Source: Macrocystis pyrifera (lineage: Eukaryota; Sar; Phaeophyceae; Laminariales; Laminariaceae). Taken from it: a DNA stretch of 64,000 bases. The number at the start of each line of letters is the position of its first letter. Position 1 is the first letter of the stretch. The translations under genes and the position numbers were made by a program. The stretch covers positions 12,397,979 to 12,461,978 of the forward strand of contig JASSKH010000006.1 in NCBI GenBank assembly GCA_031763025.1, read 5' to 3'. Below the pieces are notes generated by a model, which ran no database searches, was not told where the DNA came from, and saw nothing but the letters and a program-made list of their open reading frames with translations. Shown piece after piece: positions 11,372-22,774 of the stretch.

Positions 11372-11590
11372 GTTACGGGGGACCATAGTTAATAATAGGA
11401 CCCACGGTACACACAAAAACCTATAGAATTTACCCATTTTTACTATTACGGGGGTCCATAGCTAATAGGACCTATGGTATACATAAAAGCCAATCTATTT
11501 ACCTATTTTTACTAACAAAATTTGGTCCCGTTAACTATGGACCCCCGTAATAACAATATTTGGTCCTATTTACTATGCCCCCCCGTAATG
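11372..11590 (+). mobile_element. MITE-A copy 4, interrupted by copy 5
   Basis: Forward copy split at tttttacta / taacaatattt by a second MITE-A. Rejoining across the insert restores the usual core with one TA, so the insert duplicated TA. Confidence 0.9.
11444..11550 (+). mobile_element. MITE-A copy 5, nested in copy 4
   Basis: Forward copy with complete TIRs. Its TIRs (tccatag/ctatgga) represent a slightly different subgroup from its host (accatag). Confidence 0.9.
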
Positions 11591-12822
11591 GTATTCACGT
11601 ATAGCAACATTTCGGCACTTGGTTTCAGCAAGATACAGACGCCCACACCAATACATTTCAAGGGATTGGATGGAGGCTTTTTGACTGAAAGGGTGAAGGC
11701 ATCTTGTCATGCTCGAATCCTCAAAACACGAGGCCCAGAGCGCACGAAGGCCGTGATGAAAAATGGCTAAAAGAGTTCGAGAAAAACAATGACTCGAGAC
11801 TCTCCTATGAAATAGAAAAATATATATGTTGCGATGGGCGTGACCGCGGAGGTCCAAGTTTTTCATGCAGATGTTCAATTTGCATTATTTTTTGGGAATT
11901 CGGGACCCTACATATTGATAGGAACATCTCATGTCAATTTCACATATTACGAGATACCAGGTTAACGTTTGAGCAATTTCATCCCGCCCTCCAGCCCTCT
12001 GCACCAGCTCGCCTACAGATCTGCCAGTGCAGGCATGAAACTTGTATATACTTATTTCATGTCCGCATCGGGGATGCACCGGCTTCGCATTTGAGCATGA
12101 AAAACACCAACATGTGAAAGCTTTAGCCTGTACTGCTGTAGTCTCACATTTGTCAAGGGACATGTTTTCATTTTTTCCTCCACCGTCACGCCAAGATTGG
12201 TGTAGGCGTCTGTGAATGTTCTTCACATTAGCCTGTTCCATCAGCACCCCGCACACCCGGTGTCCCTGCCGATTCATCCTTTTCAGATCTCAAGACCAGT
12301 GGCCACGAACTATGATACGAGACAAGAGACAACAAAAATAATCACACATCGCAACAAGGCCAAGCGTACAGGATACACGCTATAATACTACATCTCGGCT
12401 TCTCCACGTTGTTCAAATCTCCCATCTACCATCTTCGCCTTTTAGTTGTCCTGCTCCCTCCCTATCAATAGTTGCGACTCAGATGCCGGGCCACGTAGCA
12501 GGCCTCGCCTCTCCCCCCCTCTCTCCCTTACGGTTCAGGCCTTGTGGCATTTTTTTTTTTCGCGAGAAGACGTCGTCAGCCCTTTCTCTCCTCGTCCACT
12601 CGCGTCCAAGTTCTCTGTACAGAGTACAGGACACAAACCAAGAACTAGGATGGTAAGAAACGCAGGCCGATATCCCCCCAAAATATACGGAAGATTCCAC
12701 GCTGCGCCCCCGCTGCAAAAACCAGAAAGACCCCTTACCCCCTCCTCTTGGGGAAGCCCCGACGCCTTCGGGCCGCCCTGCTGCTCGCCCTTCGACCGTC
12801 ACGGTTACAGCAGTATGCTATT
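11591..12822. other. No supported gene
   Basis: Frames of 100-220 codons exist on both strands (for example 12446-13117 +), but they cross MITE-A copy 6 and show no domain or splice signals. Confidence 0.4.
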
Positions 12823-12934
12823 ATTACTGGGGACCATAGTAAACAGGACGTACGGTACACACAAAAAACCTATAAATTTACCTATTTTTACTGACAGTAT
12901 TTGGTCCTATTTACCATGGCCCTCCGGAATAATA
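12823..12934 (+). mobile_element. MITE-A copy 6
   Basis: Forward copy with diverged TIRs (ttactggggacc; ccctccggaat). Confidence 0.8.
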
Positions 12935-13069
12935 GCAAGCAGCAACACCTTCCAGCCTCATAACGCTACGAAAGTGAGCACCTTTTCCGAAAAAAAAAGA
13001 AAAGAAATCGGCTCGATTCCTGCCCCCGCGAAAATAGGGATGAGTGCAACTAGTCACATCTCCGATAGA

Positions 13070-14095
13070 TCGTCGACAGGTCATCTACAGATCAGATATA
13101 CCATTCGTACATCATGATCTAGATACTCCGGGGCAGATAGTCTAGAGTCTTGGGTAGTAGTAGCTCATGATGATTTAGGGTGGGAGCCGTCTATCCTGCA
13201 TCAGCTAATGTAGGGCATGTTTCTTGGGTTGGGTATGTACTGCACAGATCCTGCACAGCAACTCATAGATCGCGGCAGTTGGGATCTACAAGGTAAACGA
13301 TCTAGAGATGATCTACACTATAGATCATCTACAGATAGATGGTGATGTCCGAGATGTACAAGCGCAGAATACTACAGTAGGAAGAGCCCAGCAGACGAAA
13401 ACAAAACCAGGAATTGCAAAAAAATGCCGTTGTACAGTAGTAACCCCACAATGGGGAACAGACGAGTTGACACCCAGACGGCTATCTCAAAAACCCGATA
13501 CCACTCCGTCCCTAAATGTTACTGCAAGTTGTAAAATAGCATTCAATCAAAACGATCATTATAGCTCGAGACAGAGTAGTATACCGTAAACAGCGGTCAG
13601 TTCGCGCAGAGGTAGGTGTGCGTGCGATCGTTTGTTTCAGCGCTCGCTTTCTCTCTCTCAACAGTACCAATTAGGGCGCTACTTAAGTCGAACATTTATA
13701 TTGTCGGAACGCTCTCGAGCAGATATTTCCGAAAACACCCAAGGCTGTTCTTCGGTACTGGCAACCTTCCACACCTCGGACAGATATATCATCTACAGAT
13801 AGATCATCTACAGATAGACCATCTACATCTACAGATAGATAGTCTACAGGTAGATCATGTAGTTCCTCGCCTGCCGTTGTGAGAGGTTGTGCATGATCTG
13901 CCTTATAGGGAAGATCCAACCCAGGAAACACGTGTGATAGATCAATGCGGGTTACACGGATCCCACCCGGCAACATGAGCTACATCAGTAGATAATACAA
14001 GATGGAACAGATAGATCCATCTGCTTTGAAACATCTACGGTAGATCATCAAGCATCAACAACAGAGACGATCTATCTCATCTGTCCGAGATGAGC
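13070..14095. repeat. Second family D domain
   Basis: Same building blocks as 1915-2645, partly inverted: GATCATCTACAGATAGA iterations at 13785-13860, TGCCGTTGTGAGAGGTTGTG at 13872 and CCCGGCAACATGAGCTACAT at 13966. 13190-13275 carries the block in the opposite sense. Confidence 0.65.
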
Positions 14096-14261
14096 AACCC
14101 TCCCGTTCTGTGAAAATCGAGCGCAGCAAAAACCATCGCACCTCTGCCCCTGTGGGCACTCAACGCTCCTATCAACGGTACTCTCTACCAGAAACTTTGC
14201 TTCCAATCACCATGCTTGCCATATACAACGCGATGCCCCACAATGGGAAACAGAGGCCGCA

Positions 14262-14550
14262 GGGGGGGTGTACTCGATAGGAGATGAACTCGATCTCATG
14301 CATGGCCGTAGCCGTATGACCATAGGCCCTCGCATCCCTACAATGCCGGGACGGGGCATGTCGGGTTTTCACCGACCAGGCAGACATTGCTTGCACCAAG
14401 CGCGAAGCGCCGTGGCGTGTTGGACGAGTCGCATGAAGGGTGAGCTGCATCCTATTAATACTAAGAACCGCTTGTGACGCGGACTTGCATATGGATGACA
14501 GCTTCAATGAGTTAATTTAATTTCCGGTGCAGCCACTTCCAGATATAGCA
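14262..14550 (-). mobile_element. SINE1 copy c
   Basis: Minus orientation; the poly-C end corresponds to G at 14262-14268. It shares the core CTCATGCATGGCCGTAGCCG, CATCCCTACAATGCCGGGAC and the distal AGCTTCAATGAGTTAATTTA block with copy d. Confidence 0.7.
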
Positions 14551-16139
14551 AAAAGGGCGCAGCAGGGGGGGGGGGGGGGTGACAACAAGGGGGGTGATAC
14601 CGCAAGCCACGATCATTGGCCCATTCTGACGCTTTCAGGCAGCTGCCAGGGGGGCGAGAACAAGGGGGGTGATGCCGCCTGATTCTTGTGTTCAACGTGA
14701 AACTCCTCGTCGGCAGGCGCTGCTGTCGGTGGCAGGGCTGGCGCTGGTGCGTTCAGGGAGCCTGGCGCTGGCGCTGCTGACGCTGCTGCCGCTGCCGGAG
14801 AGTTTGGCGCTGCTGCTGCTTCTGCCGGGGCTTGAGGCGCGACGAGCTGTGCCGGGACCGCTGGCGCAGGACTTGTTGCTGTGGCTGGCGTGGCACGAGT
14901 TGCCGTCGCTGGTTCATCTAGCGCTGCTGCCGGAGCTCGAGGCGCAGGTGTTGCAGGGGGTGGTTTGCGGATGGACGACGAACATAGCGATTGGTGTCCC
15001 GCTCATGGCTAGAGACGCGCCAGCAGACCGTGTCGGGGCAGCCTCAGCCGGCGTCTCAGGGGCCACAGCCCTGTTCTGGCCACGGAAAACAGGCCACCCG
15101 TGCGGGAGGGCTCCGCGCCTGTTCGATGTTGTCGTCGTTCTCCATCATGTGCGTCGCCGAAAAAAGTAACGGCACGATCAATACAGCACAGCAGTACTTT
15201 TGAGTGGGGCCCCCCGGGGATAATATTTTTCATGTTTGGAAGGCGTATCGGCCCAAGGGGGATGATCTCTAACGTAACCTGGTGATAACTTGCCTTTTTG
15301 CATCCCCGGGGGTGGTTTCCTGTGGGGTGGTATGATATCTAAGAGAAGACTCGACCTACGTACAGCCGCATCTTTCGGCCGCCCGGCGTTTTTATGGAAG
15401 AACGCCACCAAAACACGCGCCGGAGCCGCGTGACTGCCCCTGGCGACCTCGAACCCACCACAGGGTTGGGGTTCGGGTTCGGGTTCGGGTTAGGGTCAGG
15501 CTTGCGGCTGTTCTGGGTTCACTGCTGTGCAAGGTTGAAATTGACCACACACGTCCTGCATAAAGTTAGAGAAGGGTGATATCTCACCATACCTACCTAC
15601 TGCTGTAGTATATACTATTAAGGGTAGTGCGGCGATCGGGGTTTGGTGAAAATCTTTCATCCCATCATTTTTAGTAAACTTGTTTTGGTGTGGTCAAGCA
15701 ATGAATGTGTGTGCTTGAGCAGAATACAGGCTAGGAGTACGAGTCAGCGCAAAAGAAAAATAGTCATATATTACATATACATAGAGCCCAGCCGCACGAG
15801 CTTTTTTTCTTTCGAGTCATTTATCATGACATCTTTTTCATTTTCAGCATTTCAAGCAATTTCATCAGCGGTCGCAGGCCGTCGTCAGCTCCCATGGTTG
15901 ATGGTTCGTTTAGAGCAGTCAGTTGGTTGGCCCTTCTGCCTTTGCCGCCAGAAATTGTTATTTTGTTTCTCAATTATCTGGGCCATGACCCTAAAAAATC
16001 GCCCATAGGGCTGCACGGCTTGTTTTTCTTTGTTTCTTTCATTTTTTTTTTTTTTTTTCCCCCCATCTGTTACGGAATGCGCATGTCGTGCCTGTCGTGT
16101 CCAAACGATGACATAGCATTTTTATTTTTTTTTGATCAT
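14551..16139. other. Mostly unassigned, with one GC-rich low-complexity block
   Basis: 14690-15170 is GC-rich with GCGCTGG-type repeats. The plus frame is Leu/Ala-rich and the minus frames Ala/Pro/Ser-rich, so it could be an eroded exon on either strand. 15470-15500 is a short (TTCGGG)n run. Confidence 0.35.
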
Positions 16140-16455
16140 CACTTTTACTTTCCAGCCTAATTCGTAGGAGGATTTACCCTCAGCGATCTTCTGGACAAGC
16201 CGTGGTCACAGGTGTCGTCCCTTCTCCCCCCCCCGGTACGTGCCTTTAGTTTTTATCGCGCATAGGGTTCAGCATTCCCACTACTCGTCGATTTTCATCG
16301 AATGTACAGCTAACTCACGCTGTCGCGCTTTCCGCTGATCAATTTTATGCAAGAAAAAGTCCCTACGAGCATGCACTCGATGAGACTCGAACTCACGACA
16401 TTGATCTTGGTAGGCTCGCGGACCACCTACCAAGCCACCGGGGACGCCGGCACTG
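16140..16455 (-). mobile_element. SINE2 copy with tRNA-like head
   Basis: Read on minus, it starts with a tRNA-like region of about 75 nt: TGGCTTGGTAGG resembles box A and GTGAGTTCGAGTCTCAT is a good T-arm/box B. A body shared with copies at 22785, 27335 and 28140 follows, then an A-rich 3' end (gatcaaaaaaaaat). The acceptor stem does not pair, so this is not a functional tRNA. Confidence 0.7.
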
Positions 16456-16617
16456 CATTGTCTAGTCTACTCTGCTTGACTGCATAAAAACAATGTATTA
16501 ATATTAATAGTGTCTGCGTCTCGTAGTTATGTGACCACAGAGCCAAGTCGTTGTACAGCAGTGTATACTGCTGTACTGCTGCTGTATCTCTCTATTATTA
16601 ATAATAAGATAGAAGAA

Positions 16618-16710
16618 TAGGCACGGACACTGGTTGTGCTGGACGTCGACGGGTAGATAGAACGGTTTAATGAGAACAACACACACCAGTATGTACTTCA
16701 ACCACACTGC
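16618..16710 (+). repeat. Family C dispersed repeat, copy 1
   Basis: About 80 bp sharing CACGGACACTGG, GGGTAGATAGAACGGTTTAA and ACAACACACA with three other places. The nature of the element is unknown. Confidence 0.5.
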
Positions 16711-17188
16711 TTGCCGCTTCATGCTACCGGCACTTGGCACTGACTGGTCTGTGCGCACGCACTGCCACTGGCGCTTGCCCAAGCAAGTTCTCAAGCAAGG
16801 GGTCAGGGAAATATAATACCTGGTACCTGGTATATCATACAGCAGCAGCAGTAGTACGCACCAGGCCGAGAAGCATTGCGTGTAATACCCTAAACGGTTG
16901 TCAGGTACCTTATCAGATACGCACATCGATTGACAAACATGAGCATTCAAAAAGCGAGCAAGCGAGCACAAGGCACACGCTGCACGCTCGGTACTGCCTG
17001 GAGTCATATTAATAGTACGGCGGTACGGTACTTCAGTTGCGAAGGGTATTCCTCAACCCTACGTAGATATATACCTGGTACGTACGAAAACCTCTCCCTA
17101 GACCCTAAGACCAGAGGGTTTGTATCTGGTACCAGGTATATATATATAAATGTAAATATTTGGCCTTACCAGGTACCATGGTATACCG

Positions 17189-17433
17189 TCCGTATCACAC
17201 TAGGGTGATAAGATAACACACCCCCTCGGACGATTTTCAAGGCTGGGTTTCTCGCCAACGGGGAGGGCGTACTGAGTACGACCAGCGATAGGTCTATATA
17301 TGCAACCTTCTCGACGAAATCTTTCCAAAACCACCATTTTCGTGGTGTGTGCCCCCCATGTTTTGGAGGAAACCCGGTCTGAAATTCGTCCCTCGGGGGG
17401 TTTGTTATCTTATCACCCAGGGTGATACGGTAT
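17189..17433. mobile_element. Fold-back element with long TIRs
   Basis: The left end (TATCACACTAGGGTGATAAG, ATAACACACCCC) and right end (reverse complement TATCACCCTGGGTGATAAG, ATAACAAACCCC) pair over roughly 60 bp, with a unique middle. Related sequence occurs at 61499-61730. Non-coding MITE-like element. Confidence 0.6.
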
Positions 17434-17547
17434 ACGGTATACAGCAGTCAGGATACTCGTATAAGCAGCATGTGCTTGTTTGCTTTCGTATTATTTTACA
17501 CAAATTTGTTTTGGGTTCTTGTACGTATCCCCAATCTCTCTAGATAA

Positions 17548-17640
17548 AGGTATGAGGACGGACACTGGGTGTACTGATGAAGCTGGGTAGAAGGACGATT
17601 GAATGTGAAGGCAACACACACATCACACTGCTGTGGACAT
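17548..17640 (+). repeat. Family C dispersed repeat, copy 2
   Basis: Contains GACGGACACTGGGTGTACTG, GGGTAGAAGGACG and GGCAACACACACATC. Confidence 0.5.
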
Positions 17641-19634
17641 CTGGTGTGCTTCGTTGCGCTTTTGTAGTCGTGGTCGATTGGCGGGAAGAAAAAATAAATC
17701 ACTCCTTTTAGTTTCTTCAGTACTGCACTCCCGTTTTGGGGACAAACCATGTGAATTGTGAGTGGTTTGTCCTAACAACAGGACTGCATGCCTAAATCCT
17801 TTAGTTGACGTTCTGATGCCGGACAGAAACCATTAGACGAAGAAGCCATATAGAAGAAGGCATGTATGTACGAGTACGTCGTTTGCTGTCGTTATGGCTT
17901 GTCAATACAATAGTACCCGTCACGCCGCGTGAAGGGCTATCTGGTGCCTGCTGGTATAATCGATAGACGAGCATTCAAACAGCGAACAAGTGAGCACAAG
18001 GAACAGACACTTTAATATGCCAGGTTTCACTTTAACCTGGTATTCGGATTTGCCGGGGGTGTTTCATACCCCTACGCGCTTGCGAAGTATGAAGGCTTCT
18101 CTCAAGACCCGGAGAGCATAGGGTACTTAATCTTCGGGGCCTCTAAATTACCGGGTACAGAACCTGGTACCAGGTACGTACCGCCGTATCAATAGAATGG
18201 TACAGCAGTCACGTCTATTGGGCGCCTATATAGGTGTACCCCCTAGCCATGTCGCTGGCCGAGGCAAATGCCTTTTCTATAGGTAGTGGGAAGCCTGGAG
18301 CCTTCGTAGTTTTTACCGTAGTTCGTATGGTGGCAATTATTGCATATTAATAGCGGGAGACGAAGCTCTCAGACGATAGTCGCAGCTACAGCTGTGAGCT
18401 TATATTGCCATCCTCGTATATAATAAGCATCGCCATGTGTTATAGCAGGAGCATGGCAGCAGCAGACCTAACACATCGACAAAACTGTCGCGGGCTGGAT
18501 AGCATACCTGAAGAGAAGGAGAGCGGGTGCGGTAAAAAAACATCACCACTCACCATTATTGCTGATTCCCCGCAAGACCGAGTAAAGCGCTCGCCAGCGA
18601 TGGCTATTGCCCCAAGTTCGCGCAGTTCAGAAGGCCTGTGTGCAATGTCAGCCCGTTGCGTTTTGCAAGTGGGTGCGAGGTGGTCACTGATCCCTGATCT
18701 GATGGCTTACCGGGGTAGTTGGATCGTGTCCCCAAATAAACATGCGTTTGGTGTGTACCTCCCGTGTTTCCGAAAATCGTGCGGAGTGCCGAGTGCGGAA
18801 TCTTGCGCACAGAGGGAACGGAGAGAGTGCTGCTGACGAGAGGCTCAAATTCCATCTTCGTGAGTGTTCCCCCTGTCTTCGTGTATATGTCCAGCTGGCG
18901 TTGAACCTCATAACCCCCTTTGCTTCGCTTGCACTCGGTTGTTGTCTGCGTTGAAAAAACATCTCTCCGTTTTCTTGTGCTTTGGATTACTGGTGTCTGT
19001 CTTCTGGCCGGTATTGGCGACGATAGAGACGCCCTCTGCGGGTGTGTACCAGGTGTACCGTTACTCGGGCCAACATGGAACGCCAACAGAGTCGAGGCAC
19101 TGATGTACTTCATGTTCGAATCAACCCAGAGGGAGACATTGATGATCTATCATGTCAGCTAGAGTTGCAATGCAGTTGCAAACCTGCTGTACACCAAAAC
19201 TCGTAGTATATACTGCTCTACCTTCGAAAGTTAGGATCTCTCCGTCTCTGCGGCAAAGAGGGGACGTTTTCGATGAACCCCAGGAGACTGCAACACGAAC
19301 AACTTTTGTGTTTGCCCCATTCGCTTCTTGTTGGTCTTTCTTTCGACGCCCCTTGCCTTTTCGTGGTCTTGTACGTTCATATGCAGTTTTACGGTAGTAG
19401 TAGTTCTGTCCCTTTGTCCAGGCCCATCGTGCGACGCAGATTACACCAGATTTGGCCAATCTACTACTGTAGTCTTACTCACGCAACAGGTACCGGTACA
19501 CAGGTACAGCAGCAGTCACAGTACCATACGCTCGGTACCAGGGTATACACATACTCGCCGTACATGACAGGGTGTTACTCGTCGCGCACCCATGTGCTTT
19601 GCCGATTCCGGTGCAAAGACATGCATCACGTGTG
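17641..19634. other. No supported gene
   Basis: The longest frame is 19113-18604 (-), 169 codons, without recognised domain. The flanks are rich in TACCTGGTA-type short palindromes, which recur across the window. Confidence 0.35.
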
Positions 19635-19925
19635 AGAGCTAGAGGTGTTACCCGATGAGTACCGTCTAGAGCGGGTCGGGTACCCGCCAACTTTGTGACA
19701 TAAATCCCCGGCTACTCGCGAGTATTGACGGCTATTTTGGGCGAGTACCTTTGGGTACCCGGTTCGCAGCCGGGTACCCGTCCATCACTCGGGTACCTGT
19801 CCAACAGCCGGGTAGCACCCAGGGCCCGAATACTCGGCGAATATGAGATTGCTACGCGTACCCGTGGCGGGTATTAGCTTGGCGGGTAATTTTCGCGAGT
19901 ACCCGGGTAATTGGCGAAAGGGGAA
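19635..19925. repeat. GGGTACCCG palindrome-rich region upstream of DAD1
   Basis: About ten copies of GGGTACCC(G) or half-sites GGGTAC/CGGGTA within 290 bp, ending 280 bp upstream of the DAD1 start codon. It may be a degenerate satellite or a cluster of palindromic protein-binding sites. Confidence 0.6.
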
Positions 19926-20206
19926 GTCCTCCAAAGTATGAATATATGGAGCAGAAAGGAAGGGATTGGGTTCCCCAAGCATTCTCAAGTCTGATACCAC
20001 TGCACTGGTGATCCCATCTATAGCAGATAGTGATGAGCTCCGACAGCTTTTCCGATGCTGTTTTTCTTACATCTGGCGTATTTTTCCAAACATAATATAT
20101 TCGATCCTCTGTTTTTGTGTTGTGGATGCTACATTCCAGCAGGCACGCCCTCAGAACAGCAAGGCCATCATTGGCTGTGGCCAAAAACACCTCAACTGCT
20201 GCCACG

Positions 20207-21961
20207 ATGGCGACGACCACACAGACGGCGGAAGGCCGGGGGGGGGCGGGGAAGGGGGAGCAGGATCCTAGCGCATGGCAGGCGCTCGGCGATGTGGCGA
20301 AGGTGCTCGACTCGAACTACCGGAAACACACGCCTGCAAGACTGAGGATGTTGGATATGTTCCTCGTCTTCGTTTTCTCTACCGGCGTTCTTCAGGTGGG
20401 GACAGGGTTTTTGGCTGGCGGTGTTTTCGCAATGCAAAACGGGTCTTCGTCCGGTAGCGAAAGTGTTTAGTGCTTGCAACATGTGTCCAATCTTGAGGTT
20501 TTTGGGCGGTGTTTTCGCGATGCAAAGCGGGGTCTTCGTCTGGTTCCCAAAGTGCTTTCGGGCGCATGCATGTGTCCAATCTTGAAGGATCAAGCTTCTG
20601 CGGTAGTGATATATTTATTTTATAAGTGCGGCAGGAGTTGCAGCAGGCGTTTGAGGAAAATTTGATACGTCCCCACGAGTTCGACGACATGAACCTTCCT
20701 GCAGGCGGCAGTCGCGGTTCCACTCAACCTGCAGTACGAGAGAAAACACACGTTTCATTCACTCAGCAAACCAAGCGGCTGGTACAGCAGTAGTTGACTG
20801 CTGTTATGACCCGCGTTCTCGTCGGCTCCACTCCTTTTTGTATGACTCGCGTACTCGTACGAGTATGTAGAACCTATCCGTTCACTATAAATGTTGACGG
20901 GGGACCTTTATAGTAAATAGGACCAAATATTGTTAGTAAAAATAGGTAAATATATAGGTTTTTATCTATACCATAGGTCCTATAAACAATGGACCCCTGT
21001 AACAGCAGTGCTAAACGATCCCCAGTAACGCGGATGTAGTTCTAACCCGTACCCTTTCATTGCTCGAACAACACTCCAACTCTGAATGTAAAAAGTTTTT
21101 GATCAAAACTCTACTGCAGTTTATTTAGTTGCATGTGTAAGGTAACAGATTGCTATTACGGGGGTCCATAGTTAACAGGACCTATGGTGTACATAAAAAC
21201 CCATATATATGCCTATTTTTACTCACAAAATTTGGTCCCGTTAACTATGGACCCCCGTAATAGGTGTCTACCACGTGTATTTTCCCATCGGGAACATGAA
21301 GTGTATGTCCCACGACCACCGAGCCGAGTAGCCAGCCGCCCGCTCGTCGGATGCGTGCTCCCGTATGAAGCTAAGACAGTTACTTCCATGCGTGCTAGAC
21401 CTTCGTCACGCTCCAGGCCGCCTCGTTTCTCCCAGCCGTCCTCATTGTTGGTGTTCAGTGTTATTTCGGGGGAACATAGAGGGGTTATCAGAACCAGATA
21501 CGGTGTGTAAGCATTGAGCGATGCCCATTGATAGTTTTTGGGTCAATCGTGGGTTCTAACCAAGATAGGCCTTCCGTGTTATGTTCTTTTGTATTACTGC
21601 GGGGGATTACAATCAGAACCAACTAAGGTGTGTAAACATGGGGGCATACCTGTTTTTGGGGGTAGAGGCAATTTCGCAGTGTTGGGGCCTGAAAATTCGT
21701 GACGTAGGCCAATCACACACACCAAAACCAACCAAATTTGTGACAAAATTCGTACGCTGGTTGGATGATGACTTGCTGAACCTAGCTTGTCAATTCCGCC
21801 GCCCATCGCAGCACGGCATAGCGCCTGCAGCAGAAGCACCTCACGGCAGATAGGAAGCTCTCGATGGAAGAAGCACATCTGACGACCGCGCAGCAAGCAA
21901 GCCGCACTATCGCTCGTGTGATGCCACCAGACAACCCCAAGACTCGAGACAGACACAGATC

Positions 21962-22010
<49 letters not shown>

Positions 22011-22743
22011 AGGAAGAAGAGTGCGATGGCAAACTTGACAAGCGGTTGAGAGCGAGAACCAAAAACTCCGAAACGTATAAAAAGCCAGAGGCAGAGCCAC
22101 CTCGACACCCCGACAGCAAGCACATGCATCTACTGTTGGAACTCGTACGATCACGGGGACTAGCTATGTCGTTGCTGCTGTTATTGCAGCGTGTTTGCGG
22201 TCGGTTAGTGTCGTAAAGAGAGTGCCTACTCCCCCAAATCCGAACGTCGATTGGCGAGAAGAGACGGGGGAGGGGCTTTGGGAAGAGCGTGGCGGAATTG
22301 TAAGGACCGTTGGGGCATAAATATGAAGACCAAACGGTCGTTACATTATTGCATCAGCATTGCACGTGCGTATCATTCGGCGTCGTGGATGGCTGGGGCC
22401 ATTTATAAGTATCCCACATGCTCCGACGAATTGAGGTGATTTAAATGCCTGTGATGTAGCTCTACACAAGATCTTTCGAATGTGGCTATTTTCACGGCGA
22501 GGTTCCGACTCGTACAGCGCTCGTGGTGGCGTCGCAGCAGAGAGCACATACATGCACATGCACCGGCAACAACACAAAACTCGAAAACTTTAGCGACCCG
22601 TATCGAGAATGCCTGCGCAAGCCTGGGAAATGTTTCCCTCTCCTTTTTTCGCCTCCCCCAGGCCCCACTAATCAAAAATTGCCGTCAATCGTGGGTTCTG
22701 ATTACTATGATATGCCACCCCGTAATTTGTATTTCTGTGGGGG

Positions 22744-22774
<31 letters not shown>

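Noticed and set aside
12446-13117. 223-codon plus-strand ORF
   Set aside because: It runs through MITE-A copy 6 and has no domain; most likely chance.
14669-15169. 166-codon Leu/Ala-rich plus ORF as a membrane protein
   Set aside because: The Leu/Ala runs come from GCGCTG repeats, the hydrophobicity is not arranged as membrane helices, and the minus frames are equally low in complexity.
15462-15500. TTCGGG/TTAGGG-like run as an interstitial telomere
   Set aside because: Only about four mixed units, with no orientation or length that would support telomere origin.
16370-16450. Minus-strand tRNA gene
   Set aside because: The T-arm and box A are good but the acceptor stem does not pair and the anticodon arm is not convincing. 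The sequence is the head of SINE2.
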